Below, piece after piece: positions 10,917-21,250 of a DNA stretch of 64,000 bases (its first letter is position 1; each line of letters begins with the position of its first letter). The translations under genes and the position numbers were made by a program. Below the pieces are notes generated by a model. It searched no databases. It had not been told where the DNA came from and worked only from the letters and a program-made list of their open reading frames with translations. The stretch comes from Xenorhabdus sp. BG5 (GTDB lineage: Bacteria > Pseudomonadota > Gammaproteobacteria > Enterobacterales > Enterobacteriaceae): assembly GCF_015163665.1 (NCBI RefSeq), contig NZ_JADEUG010000001.1, positions 1 through 64,000 of the forward strand, read 5' to 3'.

Positions 10917-12794
10917 TTAACGAATATCGACACAATTCAGACAGAATGTGTAGATATTTTGCGGATCTTTCATATTGTTATAAAATGCGGCTTGTTTTTT
11001 CACATCTTGAGCGACTTCAGCAAATGGAGCCGGCAACATTGACTGCAAAGTATTTGGCAATAGTGCTTGCGCTGATGAAGTCAGTCCCAGCATGAATTTT
11101 TCCGAGAATGAAAGTTCAGGTTGCATCCAGTCCAGTGATACATTTTTGACCTTTGCCAGCTCAGCGGCTTTTTTAACGGCATCATCAAAATCACCCAGCT
11201 GATCGACTAAACCATGCTTTTTGGCATCAATGCCACTCCAAACACGCCCTTGAGCGATATTATCGATTTCATCCAAAGACTTATTACGGGCAACTGCAAC
11301 TAACCCGATAAATTTACGGTAGCCATTTTCAATAGCTAACTGTATTGTATCTGAAAATGTCTGGTTGATACCTCTGGTGACAGAAATATCGGCTAATGGC
11401 GTTGTTGAAACACCATCGGTATTCACACCAACGTAATTGAGGCTTTTCTCAAAGGTTTGAACGACACCAAAAACACCAATCGAGCCTGTTAAGGTACTCG
11501 GATCAGCAATAATGTAATTAGCAGGGGTAGATATCCAATAACCCCCTGAGGCAGTCATCCCTCCCATGGAAACTACAATAGGTTTCGCATTTCCTGCCTT
11601 GTCATCTCGGATAGCTGCTAATTCATTGCGAATAATTTCAGACGCACTGATACTGCCACCAGGGCTGTTTACGCGTAATACGATCGCTTTTATGTTGGGG
11701 TTATGGTGTGCGGCACGTAGTTGTTCAACAATAGTGTCACTTCCAGCGATACCAGGTGATTGCTTACCTTCTAAAATGGCTCCTTCAACAACAATGACAG
11801 CAATGTTGCCTTTATTATCTGTATGTTGTACGGGTTTTTGGCTGATGTAATCATAGATGCTGATGTAATTGAAATGTTTTTGTTCTTTATTCCAGCCGAA
11901 TTTCTCCTGCATTTTCTTTTCAACGGCATTGCGTGGCTCAATATAGTCCACCAGTTTGTTTTGGTACGCATACAGTGAAGAGTCCCCGCCAGCTTTACGG
12001 AATTTCTCGATAAAGTTTGTTGCGCCAGGGAAGACCTGATCGGCAGGGATGTGCCGGTTAACTGCGATAGTATTTAAGTAATTGTCCCACAATTCGTTGA
12101 GCCAGAGGCTGTCAGCTTCACGAGCCTCTTTTGACATATCGTCACGCAGCATGGGCTCAACGGCTGATTTATAGGTTCCCACGCGGAAAATATGGGTAGA
12201 TACCTTTAACGTATCTAACAATGACTTGTAGTATAAATGATTGGTGGAAAAACCACGGATATCAACAGCACCGAGGGGAGATAAATATATTTTATCGGCA
12301 TAGCTGGCTAAATGATATTGTGATTGGCTGTAAGAATCACCAATCGCAAAAACAGGTTTACCAGCAGCTTTAAATTCGTTGATAGCCTTGCCAATATATC
12401 TCATAGAAGTCTGGTCTGCGCCGATGAAATCATTTAGCTTTAATACCATACCTGTAATTTGGGGATCGTTTTTTGCGCGGCGAATGTTGTCAACAACGTC
12501 AAACACGGAGGTTTCTTTGTAATTGCTATTGGATGACCCAAATAGATCTTTTGCAAATTGTTCAAATGGACTGCGATCAGTTACGCGATCAAGAACAATA
12601 CCAGACAGGTTGACATACAATGCCCCGTGATAGTTATCGCCAAGTTTGGATTGTTGTTGGTAAACGATGACACCAACAACGACAACAACAATCAACAGAA
12701 TAAAAATAAGATTGAAAATAAATTGGCGGGCAAAATTTAGGAGCTTCCAACTCCATTTAAATAATGCTGCCGTGAAGTGCCATAATTTGCGCAT
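10917..12794 (-). CDS. sppA: Signal peptide peptidase SppA (protease IV)
   Basis: SppA is an inner-membrane serine protease that degrades cleaved signal peptides. It has an N-terminal membrane anchor (about residues 25-47, rich in Ile and Val) and two tandem S49 domains. The catalytic serine is in GGMTASGGYW (about residue 410) and the lysine partner is in RVGTYKSAVEP (about residue 205). The product is 625 residues (E. coli 618). The ATG at 12794 has CGGAG at good spacing. sohB, at 57354, is a shorter paralogue. Confidence 0.95.
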   Translation of the reverse strand: MRKLWHFTAALFKWSWKLLNFARQFIFNLIFILLIVVVVVGVIVYQQQSKLGDNYHGALYVNLSGIVLDRVTDRSPFEQFAKDLFGSSNSNYKETSVFDVVDNIRRAKNDPQITGMVLKLNDFIGADQTSMRYIGKAINEFKAAGKPVFAIGDSYSQSQYHLASYADKIYLSPLGAVDIRGFSTNHLYYKSLLDTLKVSTHIFRVGTYKSAVEPMLRDDMSKEAREADSLWLNELWDNYLNTIAVNRHIPADQVFPGATNFIEKFRKAGGDSSLYAYQNKLVDYIEPRNAVEKKMQEKFGWNKEQKHFNYISIYDYISQKPVQHTDNKGNIAVIVVEGAILEGKQSPGIAGSDTIVEQLRAAHHNPNIKAIVLRVNSPGGSISASEIIRNELAAIRDDKAGNAKPIVVSMGGMTASGGYWISTPANYIIADPSTLTGSIGVFGVVQTFEKSLNYVGVNTDGVSTTPLADISVTRGINQTFSDTIQLAIENGYRKFIGLVAVARNKSLDEIDNIAQGRVWSGIDAKKHGLVDQLGDFDDAVKKAAELAKVKNVSLDWMQPELSFSEKFMLGLTSSAQALLPNTLQSMLPAPFAEVAQDVKKQAAFYNNMKDPQNIYTFCLNCVDIR

Positions 12795-12961
12795 GTTGTC
12801 TCCGGTTATGGTATCAAATGGGGTTATCCTAATCAGCTCGCTGGGAAATGTCAGCTGGAAATCATGTTATTGATTGAAAAAACAGTTTATGTGCTTTCAT
12901 TCATTAACGAATAAACAGAGAATGTTGGTTTGAGACAGATTATCTTATTTAGGAGAAAATA

Positions 12962-13513
12962 ATGAATGCTTTGGAACTTTTGTTAAATCGTCGTTCAGTT
13001 TCACGTTTAACAACCCCCGCCCCAAAAGGTAATGAATTGCAACATATTTTAGCTGCAGGGATGAGAGCGCCTGACCATGGGGCTTTGCGTCCTTGGCATT
13101 TTATTGTGATGGAAGGGGAAGGCATAAATAAATTCAGTCATCTTCTTGAAAAAGCAGCAATTGAGGGCGGGCTGGGCAAGGAAGTTGAGGAGAAAGCAAA
13201 AAATGCCCCTTACCGATCACCCATGATTATTACCGTTATCGCCAAGGTCGTTGAACATGCAAAAGTTCCGGCATGGGAGCAAGTCGTTGCTGCGGGGTGT
13301 GCCGTTCACGCAATGCAAATGGCCGCAGTCACCCAAGGTTTTGGCGGTATATGGCGTTCAGGCTCATGGACAGAAGATCCTACTGTTAGGGCGGGCTTGG
13401 GATGTGAGGAAAATGACAAGATTGTGGGATTCCTTTACTTAGGAACCCCAGAACTCAGGGCCCCTGCAAAAGTCGCAACACCCGATTTGACGAATTTTGT
13501 CAGTTATTTCTAA
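12962..13513 (+). CDS. ydjA: Nitroreductase family protein YdjA
   Basis: YdjA is a small FMN-dependent nitroreductase-like oxidoreductase; its natural substrate is not established. The 183-residue length equals that of E. coli YdjA. N-terminal [13 protein letters not shown] and the [12 protein letters not shown] segment are FMN-contact motifs of the family, and [11 protein letters not shown] is characteristic of this subgroup. The start has an ideal AGGAG upstream. It is divergent from sppA and followed by selD after 31 bases, probably as one operon (ydjA-selD-topB). Confidence 0.93.
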   Translation: MNALELLLNRRSVSRLTTPAPKGNELQHILAAGMRAPDHGALRPWHFIVMEGEGINKFSHLLEKAAIEGGLGKEVEEKAKNAPYRSPMIITVIAKVVEHAKVPAWEQVVAAGCAVHAMQMAAVTQGFGGIWRSGSWTEDPTVRAGLGCEENDKIVGFLYLGTPELRAPAKVATPDLTNFVSYF

Positions 13514-13544
13514 TTTGTCAGTGACATCTTAACCGGAGCGACTC

Positions 13545-14588
13545 ATGTCAACTGAAATCCGTCTGACTCAATACAGCCATGGTGCCGGATGTGGCTGCAA
13601 AATTTCGCCTAAGGTGCTGGAAACAATTTTGCACAGTGAACAGGCAAAGTTTTTCGATCCTCATCTTTTGGTAGGCAATGAAACCCGTGATGATGCTGCT
13701 GTGTATGATATTGGTAATGGTACAGGCATCATTAGTACTACGGATTTCTTTATGCCTATTGTTGATGATCCATTTGATTTTGGCCGTATTGCGGCGACTA
13801 ATGCCATTAGTGATATTTACGCGATGGGAGGGAAACCAATCATGGCAATTGCGATTTTGGGTTGGCCGATTAATAAGCTGGCTCCGAAAATTGCGCAAAA
13901 TGTCATTGAGGGAGCTCGGGCTGTTTGTCAGGAAGCGGGCATTTCCCTGGCTGGAGGGCATTCTATTGATGCCCCTGAACCCATATTCGGTTTGGCAGTG
14001 ACGGGCATTATCAATATTGAACGTGTAAAGCGTAATAATCAGGCAAAAGCGGGAAGTCTCTTGTTCCTGACTAAACCTTTGGGCGTTGGCGTATTGACTA
14101 CGGCTGAAAAGAAAGGATTGCTTCAACTTAAACACCAAGGTATTGCGAAAGAAACTATGTGCCAGTTGAATAAAGCGGGGACAGATTTTGCAGGAATTGA
14201 GGGGGTTACCGCTATGACGGATGTAACAGGTTTCGGTCTGTTAGGGCATTTGAGTGAAATTTGTGCAGGTTCTGGCGTTCAGGCGAAGGTCAAATTTTCA
14301 CAAATTCCGCGATTGCCGGATGTTGATGTTTACATTGAAAAAGGTTGCGTACCCGGAGGCACGGGACGCAATTTTGACAGTTATGGGCACTTAGTTGGAA
14401 AGATGACTCCCCAGCAACGTTATCTCCTGTGTGACCCACAAACTTCGGGTGGTTTATTGCTGGCAATTTTGCCGGATGCCGTGGAAGAGGCGAAAGCCGT
14501 TGCACGAAGCCACGACATTGATTTTTTTGCTATTGGTGAACTGACTGAGCCAAGCTCAGGCGGAGCACTAATTGAAGTTCTTGAATAA
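13545..14588 (+). CDS. selD: Selenide, water dikinase SelD
   Basis: SelD makes selenophosphate from selenide and ATP, the selenium donor for selenocysteine and for selenouridine in tRNA. The active site Cys16 and Lys19 lie in [13 protein letters not shown]; the reactive residue is a normal cysteine, not selenocysteine. Further on, [12 protein letters not shown] and [13 protein letters not shown] are metal and ATP-binding segments. The product is 347 residues like E. coli. Its last codons are just ahead of topB (ATG 14593, 4 bases after the stop), indicating cotranscription. Confidence 0.96.
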   Translation: MSTEIRLTQYSHGAGCGCKISPKVLETILHSEQAKFFDPHLLVGNETRDDAAVYDIGNGTGIISTTDFFMPIVDDPFDFGRIAATNAISDIYAMGGKPIMAIAILGWPINKLAPKIAQNVIEGARAVCQEAGISLAGGHSIDAPEPIFGLAVTGIINIERVKRNNQAKAGSLLFLTKPLGVGVLTTAEKKGLLQLKHQGIAKETMCQLNKAGTDFAGIEGVTAMTDVTGFGLLGHLSEICAGSGVQAKVKFSQIPRLPDVDVYIEKGCVPGGTGRNFDSYGHLVGKMTPQQRYLLCDPQTSGGLLLAILPDAVEEAKAVARSHDIDFFAIGELTEPSSGGALIEVLE

Positions 14589-14592
14589 TTCC

Positions 14593-16524
14593 ATGCGTCT
14601 TTTTATTGCAGAAAAACCCAGCCTAGCGAGAGCTATCGCAGATGTTTTACCGAAACCCCATCGACGTGGGGATGGGTTTATCGAATGCGGTAATAACCTG
14701 TTTGTGACTTGGTGTGTGGGTCATCTATTGGAGCAGGCTGAACCCGATGCCTACGATAGCCGTTATGCTCGTTGGGTATTGGCTGATTTACCGATCATTC
14801 CTGAAAAATGGCAGTTAAAGCCACGGGCAGCCGTGGCCAAACAGCTCAACACAATTAAATCGCTGTTGGAAAGAGCGACCGAAATAATCCATGCAGGTGA
14901 CCCTGATCGTGAAGGTCAATTGCTGGTGGATGAAGTGCTGGATTTTTTAGATTTGGATACGGATAAAAAACACAATGTCCAGCGATGCCTAATTAATGAC
15001 CTGAATCCTCAAGCAGTCACAAAAGCGATTGAACGGTTAAGGAACAATCGGGAGTTTATCCCCTTATGTGTTTCTGCACTCGCCAGAGCCAGAGCGGATT
15101 GGCTTTATGGCATCAATATGACCCGTGCTTACACTTTATTAGGCAAAAATGCAGGTTATCAAGGAGTATTATCGGTTGGGCGTGTCCAAACGCCTGTTTT
15201 AGGTTTGGTTGTGCGCCGCGATGAAGAAATAGAAAATTTCGTGCCGAAAGATTTCTTTGAAGTCAAAGCACATGTTGTTACACCCAATGAAGAGCGATTT
15301 ACGGCTTTATGGCAACCCAGTGAATCTTGCATTGATTTTCAGGATGAAGAAGGGAGAATTATTCACCGGCCGTTGGCTGAGCATGTTGTTGCGCGTATTA
15401 CTGGACAACCCGCCTATGTCTCTTCCTACCAGGATAAGCGTGAATCAGAAACGGCACCATTGCCTTTTTCCCTGTCATCCTTACAGATTGAAGCGGCCAA
15501 GCGTTTTGGCTTGAGTGCTCAGGATGTGCTCGACATTTGTCAGCGGCTTTATGAAACCCATAAATTGATCACTTATCCACGCTCTGACAGTCGTTACCTG
15601 CCGGAAGAACATTTTGTTGGACGTCATGCGGTCCTGAATGCCATTTCGGTTCATGCTACCCATTTGCTTGCGCAGGATGCTTTAGATATAGAGCAAAAAA
15701 ACCGCTGTTGGGATGATAAGAAGGTTGATGCTCACCATGCCATTATTCCTACTGCACGTAGTAGCCAGGTCAATTTCACCGAAAATGAAAGCCATATTTA
15801 TAGCTTGATTGCACGACAATACCTGATGCAGTTTTTTCCTGATGCGGTATTTCGGAAGTGTACAATTGAACTTGATATTGCAGGTGGGAAATTTATCGCC
15901 AAGGCACGTTTTCTGGCAGAAGCGGGTTGGCGAACTCTGCTTGGCAACAAGGAACGGGATGAAGAGAATGAAGGCACGCCATTACCTGTTGTTGCTAAAG
16001 GAGATGAGTTATTGTGTGAGAAAGGTGAAGTGGTGGAAAAACAGACACAACCTCCACGGCCTTTCACTGATGCAACACTATTGTCTGCAATGACTGGCAT
16101 AGCTCGATTTGTGCAGGATAAGGCGTTGAAAAAGGTGCTTCGTGCCACTGATGGCTTGGGTACGGAAGCGACCCGAGCAGGGATCATCGAGCTGCTATTC
16201 AAACGGGATTTCCTGTACAAAAAAGGGCGCTATATTCACGCGACTCCGGCTGGCAGGGCTTTAATTCATGTATTGCCGGACATGGCGGTATTGCCAGATA
16301 TGACTGCACATTGGGAATCGCGGTTGACACAAATCAGCGAAAAGCAATTCCGCTATCAGGATTTTATGTTCCCCCTTCAGGAAACATTGCAGCAGTTGAT
16401 TTGGCAGGCAAAACAGCATCGTAATTTGACGGCTTTTAGGGACTTACCTCCTGTTCCCGTTAACACCAAAAAAGGGAAAGGAAAGCAGGCAAAATCCAGT
16501 AAGAGCAGGGCAAAGAAAGATTAA
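14593..16524 (+). CDS. topB: DNA topoisomerase III (TopB)
   Basis: TopB is a type IA topoisomerase that decatenates replication intermediates. The ATG at 14593 gives 643 residues beginning [19 protein letters not shown], the TOPRIM domain with the [17 protein letters not shown] acidic triad near residues 100-115. The catalytic tyrosine is in [16 protein letters not shown] (about residue 328). The C-terminus ends in a lysine-rich tail, as expected for single-stranded DNA contact. Positions 14572-14592 are in frame but overlap selD and lack family similarity. Confidence 0.96.
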   Translation: MRLFIAEKPSLARAIADVLPKPHRRGDGFIECGNNLFVTWCVGHLLEQAEPDAYDSRYARWVLADLPIIPEKWQLKPRAAVAKQLNTIKSLLERATEIIHAGDPDREGQLLVDEVLDFLDLDTDKKHNVQRCLINDLNPQAVTKAIERLRNNREFIPLCVSALARARADWLYGINMTRAYTLLGKNAGYQGVLSVGRVQTPVLGLVVRRDEEIENFVPKDFFEVKAHVVTPNEERFTALWQPSESCIDFQDEEGRIIHRPLAEHVVARITGQPAYVSSYQDKRESETAPLPFSLSSLQIEAAKRFGLSAQDVLDICQRLYETHKLITYPRSDSRYLPEEHFVGRHAVLNAISVHATHLLAQDALDIEQKNRCWDDKKVDAHHAIIPTARSSQVNFTENESHIYSLIARQYLMQFFPDAVFRKCTIELDIAGGKFIAKARFLAEAGWRTLLGNKERDEENEGTPLPVVAKGDELLCEKGEVVEKQTQPPRPFTDATLLSAMTGIARFVQDKALKKVLRATDGLGTEATRAGIIELLFKRDFLYKKGRYIHATPAGRALIHVLPDMAVLPDMTAHWESRLTQISEKQFRYQDFMFPLQETLQQLIWQAKQHRNLTAFRDLPPVPVNTKKGKGKQAKSSKSRAKKD

Positions 16525-16554
16525 GCCAATCAGGGATAATCCGAAATGATGACG

Positions 16555-16582
16555 CAGCACCATAATGGGTGGTGCTGTGTTT
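16555..16582. terminator. Hairpin between convergent topB and xthA
   Basis: CAGCACCA (16555-16562) and TGGTGCTG (16570-16577) form an eight-base-pair stem with a seven-base loop, followed by TGTTT on the plus strand. It lies 30 bases past topB. Confidence 0.6.
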
Positions 16583-16594
16583 CATGATCGCTGT

Positions 16595-17401
16595 TTATAT
16601 CTTAAATTCAGTCCAAACAGGGGCATGATCGGATGGTTTTTCCATGCTGCGGATAGCATAATCGATACCAGAAGAGAGACATCTTTCTGCTAACGGATGG
16701 CTGGCAAGCAGCAGATCAATGCGCAGTCCGCGATTATCATCAAAGCCTTTTGAACGATAGTCGAACCAAGAAAATTGGTCATTGACTTCGGGGCTTAGTG
16801 CGCGGAATGTATCGATGAATCCCCAATGTTTTAAGCGTTCCATCCATTCACGCTCTTCTGGCAAGAAAGAACATTTTCCCGTCTTCAACCAGCGTTTCTG
16901 GTTGTTTTCTCCGATGCCAATATCGAGATCTGTTGGACTGATATTCATATCTCCCATAATTAGAATGTGTGACTCCGGAGAATGGTGAGTTTCCAGATAA
17001 GACAGTAGATCTTGATAAAACTTTTCTTTTGCTGGAAATTTAATCGGATGGTCACGGCTTTCCCCTTGCGGAAAATAGCCATTAATTACAGTGAGTAAAC
17101 CAAGAGGTGTTTCGATATCGGCCATAATAATGCGGCGCTGTGCATCATCGCCGTCAGTAGGAAAACCTTTACGGATATCTACGGGTTGTTGGCGAGTCAA
17201 CAGGGCGACACCATAGTGCGATTTTTGACCATGATAAAAGACGTGATAACCCAACTTACTGACTTCTTCCAGAGGAAACATTTCATCATGGACTTTTATT
17301 TCTTGTAATCCGATAACATCAGGTTGGTGTTGTTCAACAATGGCAGCGAGTTGATGATGACGTGCTCTTAACCCATTAATATTGAATGATATAAATTTCA
17401 T
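16595..17401 (-). CDS. xthA: Exonuclease III (XthA)
   Basis: XthA is a Mg-dependent AP endonuclease and 3'-5' exonuclease in base-excision repair. It is 268 residues, the same as E. coli. The endonuclease-exonuclease-phosphatase fold is clear: [14 protein letters not shown] at the start, GLQEIKVHD (catalytic glutamate about residue 34), [11 protein letters not shown] (Asp/Asn near 151-153) and the C-terminal SDHAPVW motif with the active-site histidine. It is convergent with topB; E. coli also has xthA close to topB. Confidence 0.96.
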   Translation of the reverse strand: MKFISFNINGLRARHHQLAAIVEQHQPDVIGLQEIKVHDEMFPLEEVSKLGYHVFYHGQKSHYGVALLTRQQPVDIRKGFPTDGDDAQRRIIMADIETPLGLLTVINGYFPQGESRDHPIKFPAKEKFYQDLLSYLETHHSPESHILIMGDMNISPTDLDIGIGENNQKRWLKTGKCSFLPEEREWMERLKHWGFIDTFRALSPEVNDQFSWFDYRSKGFDDNRGLRIDLLLASHPLAERCLSSGIDYAIRSMEKPSDHAPVWTEFKI

Positions 17402-18053
17402 ATTGTTATAATCACCTATAAAATATTCTTATTATCAATACTAACAGATACAAATAAGGATGTAACTATTTATTAAATAATAAAATTCACCTGGTTACCT
17501 TGATAATTCGCTATTTTACTCATATATGTAATACTATATTGAGTATAATGCTCTCGTTACCCAAAATTTAAAGTGTCGAATCGATTTTTAAATAATAAAA
17601 AGACACCAAATCAATAAATAGTAAATTAATTGATATATAATAATTCACTAATTGTTATATGTTATATTCAACATTTGATATTATAATTTTCTGTGAGAGT
17701 TTTTATTCTTGAAATTTATTTTATGTTGTGTGTTACAAAAATTAATTAATGAAAAAGTAGAAGAGTTAATCAATCTCTGATAGAAATTTGAACTTGTAGG
17801 CCATGGTTATATTTATTAATGGTTTACAATCACGGTGGAATATTCATCATGATATAGATGAATAATAGCGTTCATCTAAACCGCATTATTGCATCAGGGA
17901 CTGGCATTTTATATAAATGCCATTTGAAAAATACTTATTTTTATTGTACAAAATTATACCTTGATAATATCAAGCTTGATTTAGCGGTTACCTGATGAGA
18001 AGGCCATTTCAAGGAAATTATTTTAGCCACAAGTTACATAGGAACGGTGAATT
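17402..18053. other. AT-rich non-coding region between xthA and LysR gene
   Basis: No gene, tRNA or convincing hairpin was found in these 652 bases, which are clearly more AT-rich than the flanking genes. The region separates divergent xthA and the LysR-type gene at 18054 and must hold their promoters. It lies at a junction where gene order departs from E. coli. Confidence 0.6.
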
Positions 18054-18917
18054 ATGTTTTTTTCTCGTAAATTAGAAGCATTCATGGCGGTGGTGGAAAT
18101 GGGTTCTTTAAGCAAAGCGGCAAGAGTGATGAACCGTACGACTCCCCCAGTCGCTAAATCAATTAAAGACTTTGAAGCGACGTTAGGAAAGCGCTTATTC
18201 AAAAGGGAGAAGTTTGGGATGATTCTGACCAAAGACGGAGTGGAGTTATATAATGACTTAAAAGAGCTCTATTTGAAAGAGAAAGAAATTACAAAGAAAC
18301 ACATTAGTGGGAGTATTTGTAATGTTGTAAATATATACCATGATTGGGGTAAGAAAAAGCATCTGATTTCGCTTTATAAAGCAGCGGACAGAAATAATGC
18401 TCAAGTTAATATATTACGCTTCAGTTATGATAACATTGATGAAATAGTTGACTATGAGGGCAATACAATAATTTTAAGTTCAGAAAAAATACTTAGTGAT
18501 CGATTCAGCCTGGTAAGGAAAATTGATGGTCCAAATTTAGGGATCTGCTGCCGTAAAGAGTTATTGGATGAAGTCAATGGGGACTTTACTCAATTGCTGA
18601 AAAAGAGAACGTGGTTATGTGATCCAGTGCTCTATAAAGGCAATTTGATAAAGAATTTGGAAGAGGAAATGATAAAAAACGGAGAAAAAGTTAATATTCG
18701 ACAGATGGATAATATAGAATGCTGTCTCAATTTTATTCAGTCAACCGATTATATTTTTATTACAGATTCCCACTCCGGTGCATTGGAAGAGGGAGAAAGC
18801 CTAGGCTTCATTCCTATATCACGGCCTGATGCAATTAATCAGTGTTATGTCTACAAATCAAAATCTCATTCAAGCGTGTTAAATCGTTTCATCGACTCCG
18901 TCAGTGATATGGAGTAA
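18054..18917 (+). CDS. LysR-type transcriptional regulator, target unknown
   Basis: The N-terminus is a LysR winged helix-turn-helix: residues 1-60, with FMAVVEMGSLSKAARVMNRT and SIKDFEATLGKRLFKRE. The remaining 225 residues should be the effector domain but are poorly conserved and rich in Lys, Asn and Ile, and I cannot name the subfamily. It is somewhat short for a LysR protein. The helix resembles SpvR-like regulators (TTPPVAKSIKDFE in place of the usual QPALSxQI). No obvious target gene lies next to it: xthA is upstream and divergent, tRNA-Tyr and purU face it from the other side. The DNA is AT-rich, which suggests horizontal acquisition. The ATG at 18054 has only a weak ribosome binding site (AGGAACGG). 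Confidence 0.75.
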   Translation: MFFSRKLEAFMAVVEMGSLSKAARVMNRTTPPVAKSIKDFEATLGKRLFKREKFGMILTKDGVELYNDLKELYLKEKEITKKHISGSICNVVNIYHDWGKKKHLISLYKAADRNNAQVNILRFSYDNIDEIVDYEGNTIILSSEKILSDRFSLVRKIDGPNLGICCRKELLDEVNGDFTQLLKKRTWLCDPVLYKGNLIKNLEEEMIKNGEKVNIRQMDNIECCLNFIQSTDYIFITDSHSGALEEGESLGFIPISRPDAINQCYVYKSKSHSSVLNRFIDSVSDME

Positions 18918-19253
18918 CTGGCTGCATGAGCGAAGCGAACTATCAGGTTTCTCAGCTCCTCTATGGGTGTTTGCCTAAATGCATTAAAAGAGCTTAGAAT
19001 AGATTTTGATGGTGGTGAGGAAGGATGCTGTGTTATTTCGTTCCTCACCTTTGGCTTATATAGGTATTACACATCTCGTCATTTCATTTTACTTCTCTTG
19101 CCCATAGCCACTCTGTGGTATTCCACTTTGAAGGGAAGCTGAATGTATTAACACTTTCCAAATCGATACATTTTATGAGGAAATAAGCTACAACCTGCTG
19201 TTTAGTAAGGATAAGTATGTCTGATTTTTATGTAATTAAAGACGAGTTATTGA
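18918..19253. other. Non-coding region between LysR gene and tRNA-Tyr
   Basis: These 336 bases contain no gene that I can support. The stretch lies downstream of the tRNA 3' end. I looked for a second copy of the tRNA 3' end here and in 17402-18053, as would mark an integrated element, and saw none. Confidence 0.5.
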
Positions 19254-19338
<85 letters not shown>

Positions 19339-19377
19339 AGATTTTTGAATTGTATGCTGTCTTTAGCAGCGAACGGC

Positions 19378-19405
19378 ATAATATCAGATAAACCGCCGCT
19401 GTAAA
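19378..19405 (-). promoter_or_regulatory. tRNA-Tyr promoter
   Basis: On the minus strand TTTACA (-35, 19400-19405) and TATTAT (-10, 19378-19383) are separated by 16 bases, and the following GCCG gives a GC-rich discriminator as in stringently controlled stable RNA promoters. The -35 through spacer (TTTACAGCGGCG) closely resembles the E. coli tyrT promoter as I recall it. Confidence 0.8.
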
Positions 19406-19575
19406 GTAGATAATTGAAAATAAAGTATCATGCGCTTACTTTTTGATCCGGGTGATCATGTTGCAACCTACTGGGTAATATCATCGACAGAAAATACCTG
19501 TATTACAGGTTGCATTTTGCCCAAACAGCTATAGGCACAATACTTTATTGTTTATTAAAAAAACAACATGGTTGA

Positions 19576-20424
19576 TTAAAGAATAACAGTACGGTTACCA
19601 TATACAAAAACACGCTGGGAAAATACCCAGTGTAATGCTTGGCTCAATACATTCTTTTCAACATCCCGCCCTGCACGCATCATCTCCTCAGCGGTATAGG
19701 TGTGATCCACATTTATCACATCTTGGGTGATAATCGGCCCTTCATCCAGATTGTCATTTACATAATGAGCCGTCGCGCCAATAATTTTCACACCACGCTC
19801 ATAAGCTTGATGGTAAGGGCGAGCACCGATAAATGCCGGCAAGAATGAATGGTGAATGTTGATTATTTGATTGGGGTAATGCTGAACAAATGCTGGTGTT
19901 AAGACGCGCATATACTTGGCAAGTACAACATAATCCGGCTTATATTGATCAATTTGTGCCATCAATGCTTCGTCATGTTGTTCACGAGTTAGACCCTCAT
20001 GACTGATGTAATGGAATGGGATATCAAACTGCTCAACTAATTTTTGTAAAGTAGTATGATTGCCGATGACAGCAGCAATTTCGACATCCAGTCCACCATA
20101 GACGCTTTTGACTAAAATGTCGCCAATGCAATGCGCTTCTTTTGTCACCATGATAACGATACGACGTCGGCCCGCTGTATTTAATTCACGGTTTGAACCC
20201 GCCGGTAGAGCGTCATCCAAATCGGCCAGAAGCGTTTCGTCATTAAAAATACCCTCCAGCTCGGTACGCATAAAAAATCGGCCAGTACGATGATCAACAA
20301 ACTCATTATTTTGAACGATGTTTAATTGATGTTTGTAACAAATGTTTGTGATTTTTGCGATCAAACCTTTGGAATCAGGACAAATCGTACGCAAGATTTT
20401 TTTTTGTATGTTTGCGTTTTGCAT
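19576..20424 (-). CDS. purU: Formyltetrahydrofolate deformylase PurU
   Basis: PurU hydrolyses 10-formyl-THF to formate and THF, supplying formate for PurT and balancing one-carbon pools. It has an N-terminal ACT domain (about residues 8-90, ILRTICPDSKGLIAKITNIC) and a C-terminal formyltransferase-like domain with INIHHSFLPAFIGARPYHQA. The ATG at 20424 gives 282 residues (E. coli 280); a TTG at 20442 is in frame, but the GAGG that follows it serves better as ribosome binding site for 20424. It lies next to tRNA-Tyr and ychJ as in E. coli. Confidence 0.96.
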   Translation of the reverse strand: MQNANIQKKILRTICPDSKGLIAKITNICYKHQLNIVQNNEFVDHRTGRFFMRTELEGIFNDETLLADLDDALPAGSNRELNTAGRRRIVIMVTKEAHCIGDILVKSVYGGLDVEIAAVIGNHTTLQKLVEQFDIPFHYISHEGLTREQHDEALMAQIDQYKPDYVVLAKYMRVLTPAFVQHYPNQIINIHHSFLPAFIGARPYHQAYERGVKIIGATAHYVNDNLDEGPIITQDVINVDHTYTAEEMMRAGRDVEKNVLSQALHWVFSQRVFVYGNRTVIL

Positions 20425-20491
20425 GGATTGGGAGAACCTCAAATATTCTTCACTGTGTGTGAGTTGTTATGTTTGATATTTAGATGCTGAT

Positions 20492-20953
20492 TTAACCACA
20501 GCATTTCTTATATTTTTTGCCTGAACCACATGGGCAAGGGCTATTTCGGCCTATTTCAGGGCGAATGCCATCTATATAAAACCAACGTTGATCAATGCGC
20601 AAAAAACGTGAGCGCTCATGAATCAATTGCTTATCTTGCTTTCCTTGTTCAATAAAGCAAGCTGAAAATTCAACATAAGCTTCGTTATTATGTTTCCCCT
20701 GATTAGTTTCGAGGACATTTAATCCCAGCCATTGTACACCGGCAAAACTTTGTTCTATTTCTGTACGCCAATTTTCAGCCGGGCAATCTGGGTGCCAGGT
20801 AGCGATAAGATAGTCTGTATTTTGTGTAACGTAAGCGCTATATCTGGAACGCATCAGGGATTCAGCATTTGGGGCAGGGTGATGGTTTTCAAGATAGGGA
20901 CTACAGCAAAGGTCAAAAGATGAGCCACTGCCGCAGGGACACATTTTTGTCAA
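20492..20953 (-). CDS. ychJ: UPF0225 SEC-C motif protein YchJ
   Basis: This is a small protein of unknown function with two cysteine-rich SEC-C motifs, [14 protein letters not shown] at the N-terminus and [17 protein letters not shown] at the C-terminus, likely binding zinc, around an NTF2-like core. I chose the TTG at 20953 (153 residues) because CTGGAG lies six bases upstream of it; the ATG at 20944 would be 15 bases from that site and would shorten the protein by three residues. E. coli rssB lies beyond ychJ; here galU follows directly. Confidence 0.9.
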   Translation of the reverse strand: MTKMCPCGSGSSFDLCCSPYLENHHPAPNAESLMRSRYSAYVTQNTDYLIATWHPDCPAENWRTEIEQSFAGVQWLGLNVLETNQGKHNNEAYVEFSACFIEQGKQDKQLIHERSRFLRIDQRWFYIDGIRPEIGRNSPCPCGSGKKYKKCCG

Positions 20954-21250
20954 AATAACTCCAGTTATTTAAAGGGGTTGCAGATTATCGTTAATTGTAA
21001 GGTAAATTAGTATTTGTTGAATAGGATTAAATGCACAACCCCGACATCTAATCATTGAAATGTGATTAAAAGCTAGCGCACTGTATATCTGGCCGAATTA
21101 ACTGGTGTATACTCGTGCGCGTTATTTTTTGCGGGTGCAATTTTCTTCACACATACGATTTTTTTTGAGAGTTAATGCTATTGTTTTAACTGTAAAGGCG
21201 TTTTTCAGTGAAAACATATCAGTGAGAACATAGCAGTAGGAGACGATGTA

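Noticed and set aside
13548-14138. 196-residue frame on the minus strand across selD
   Set aside because: It is antisense to the highly conserved selD, has no family similarity and no promoter context.
13545-14588. Selenocysteine codon in selD
   Set aside because: Some SelD proteins carry selenocysteine at the active site, but here the codon is TGT (cysteine 16) and no in-frame TGA is present.
17402-19253. Integrated prophage or island using tRNA-Tyr as attachment site
   Set aside because: No integrase gene and no second copy of the tRNA 3' end were found in the flanking AT-rich DNA; only one regulator gene is present.
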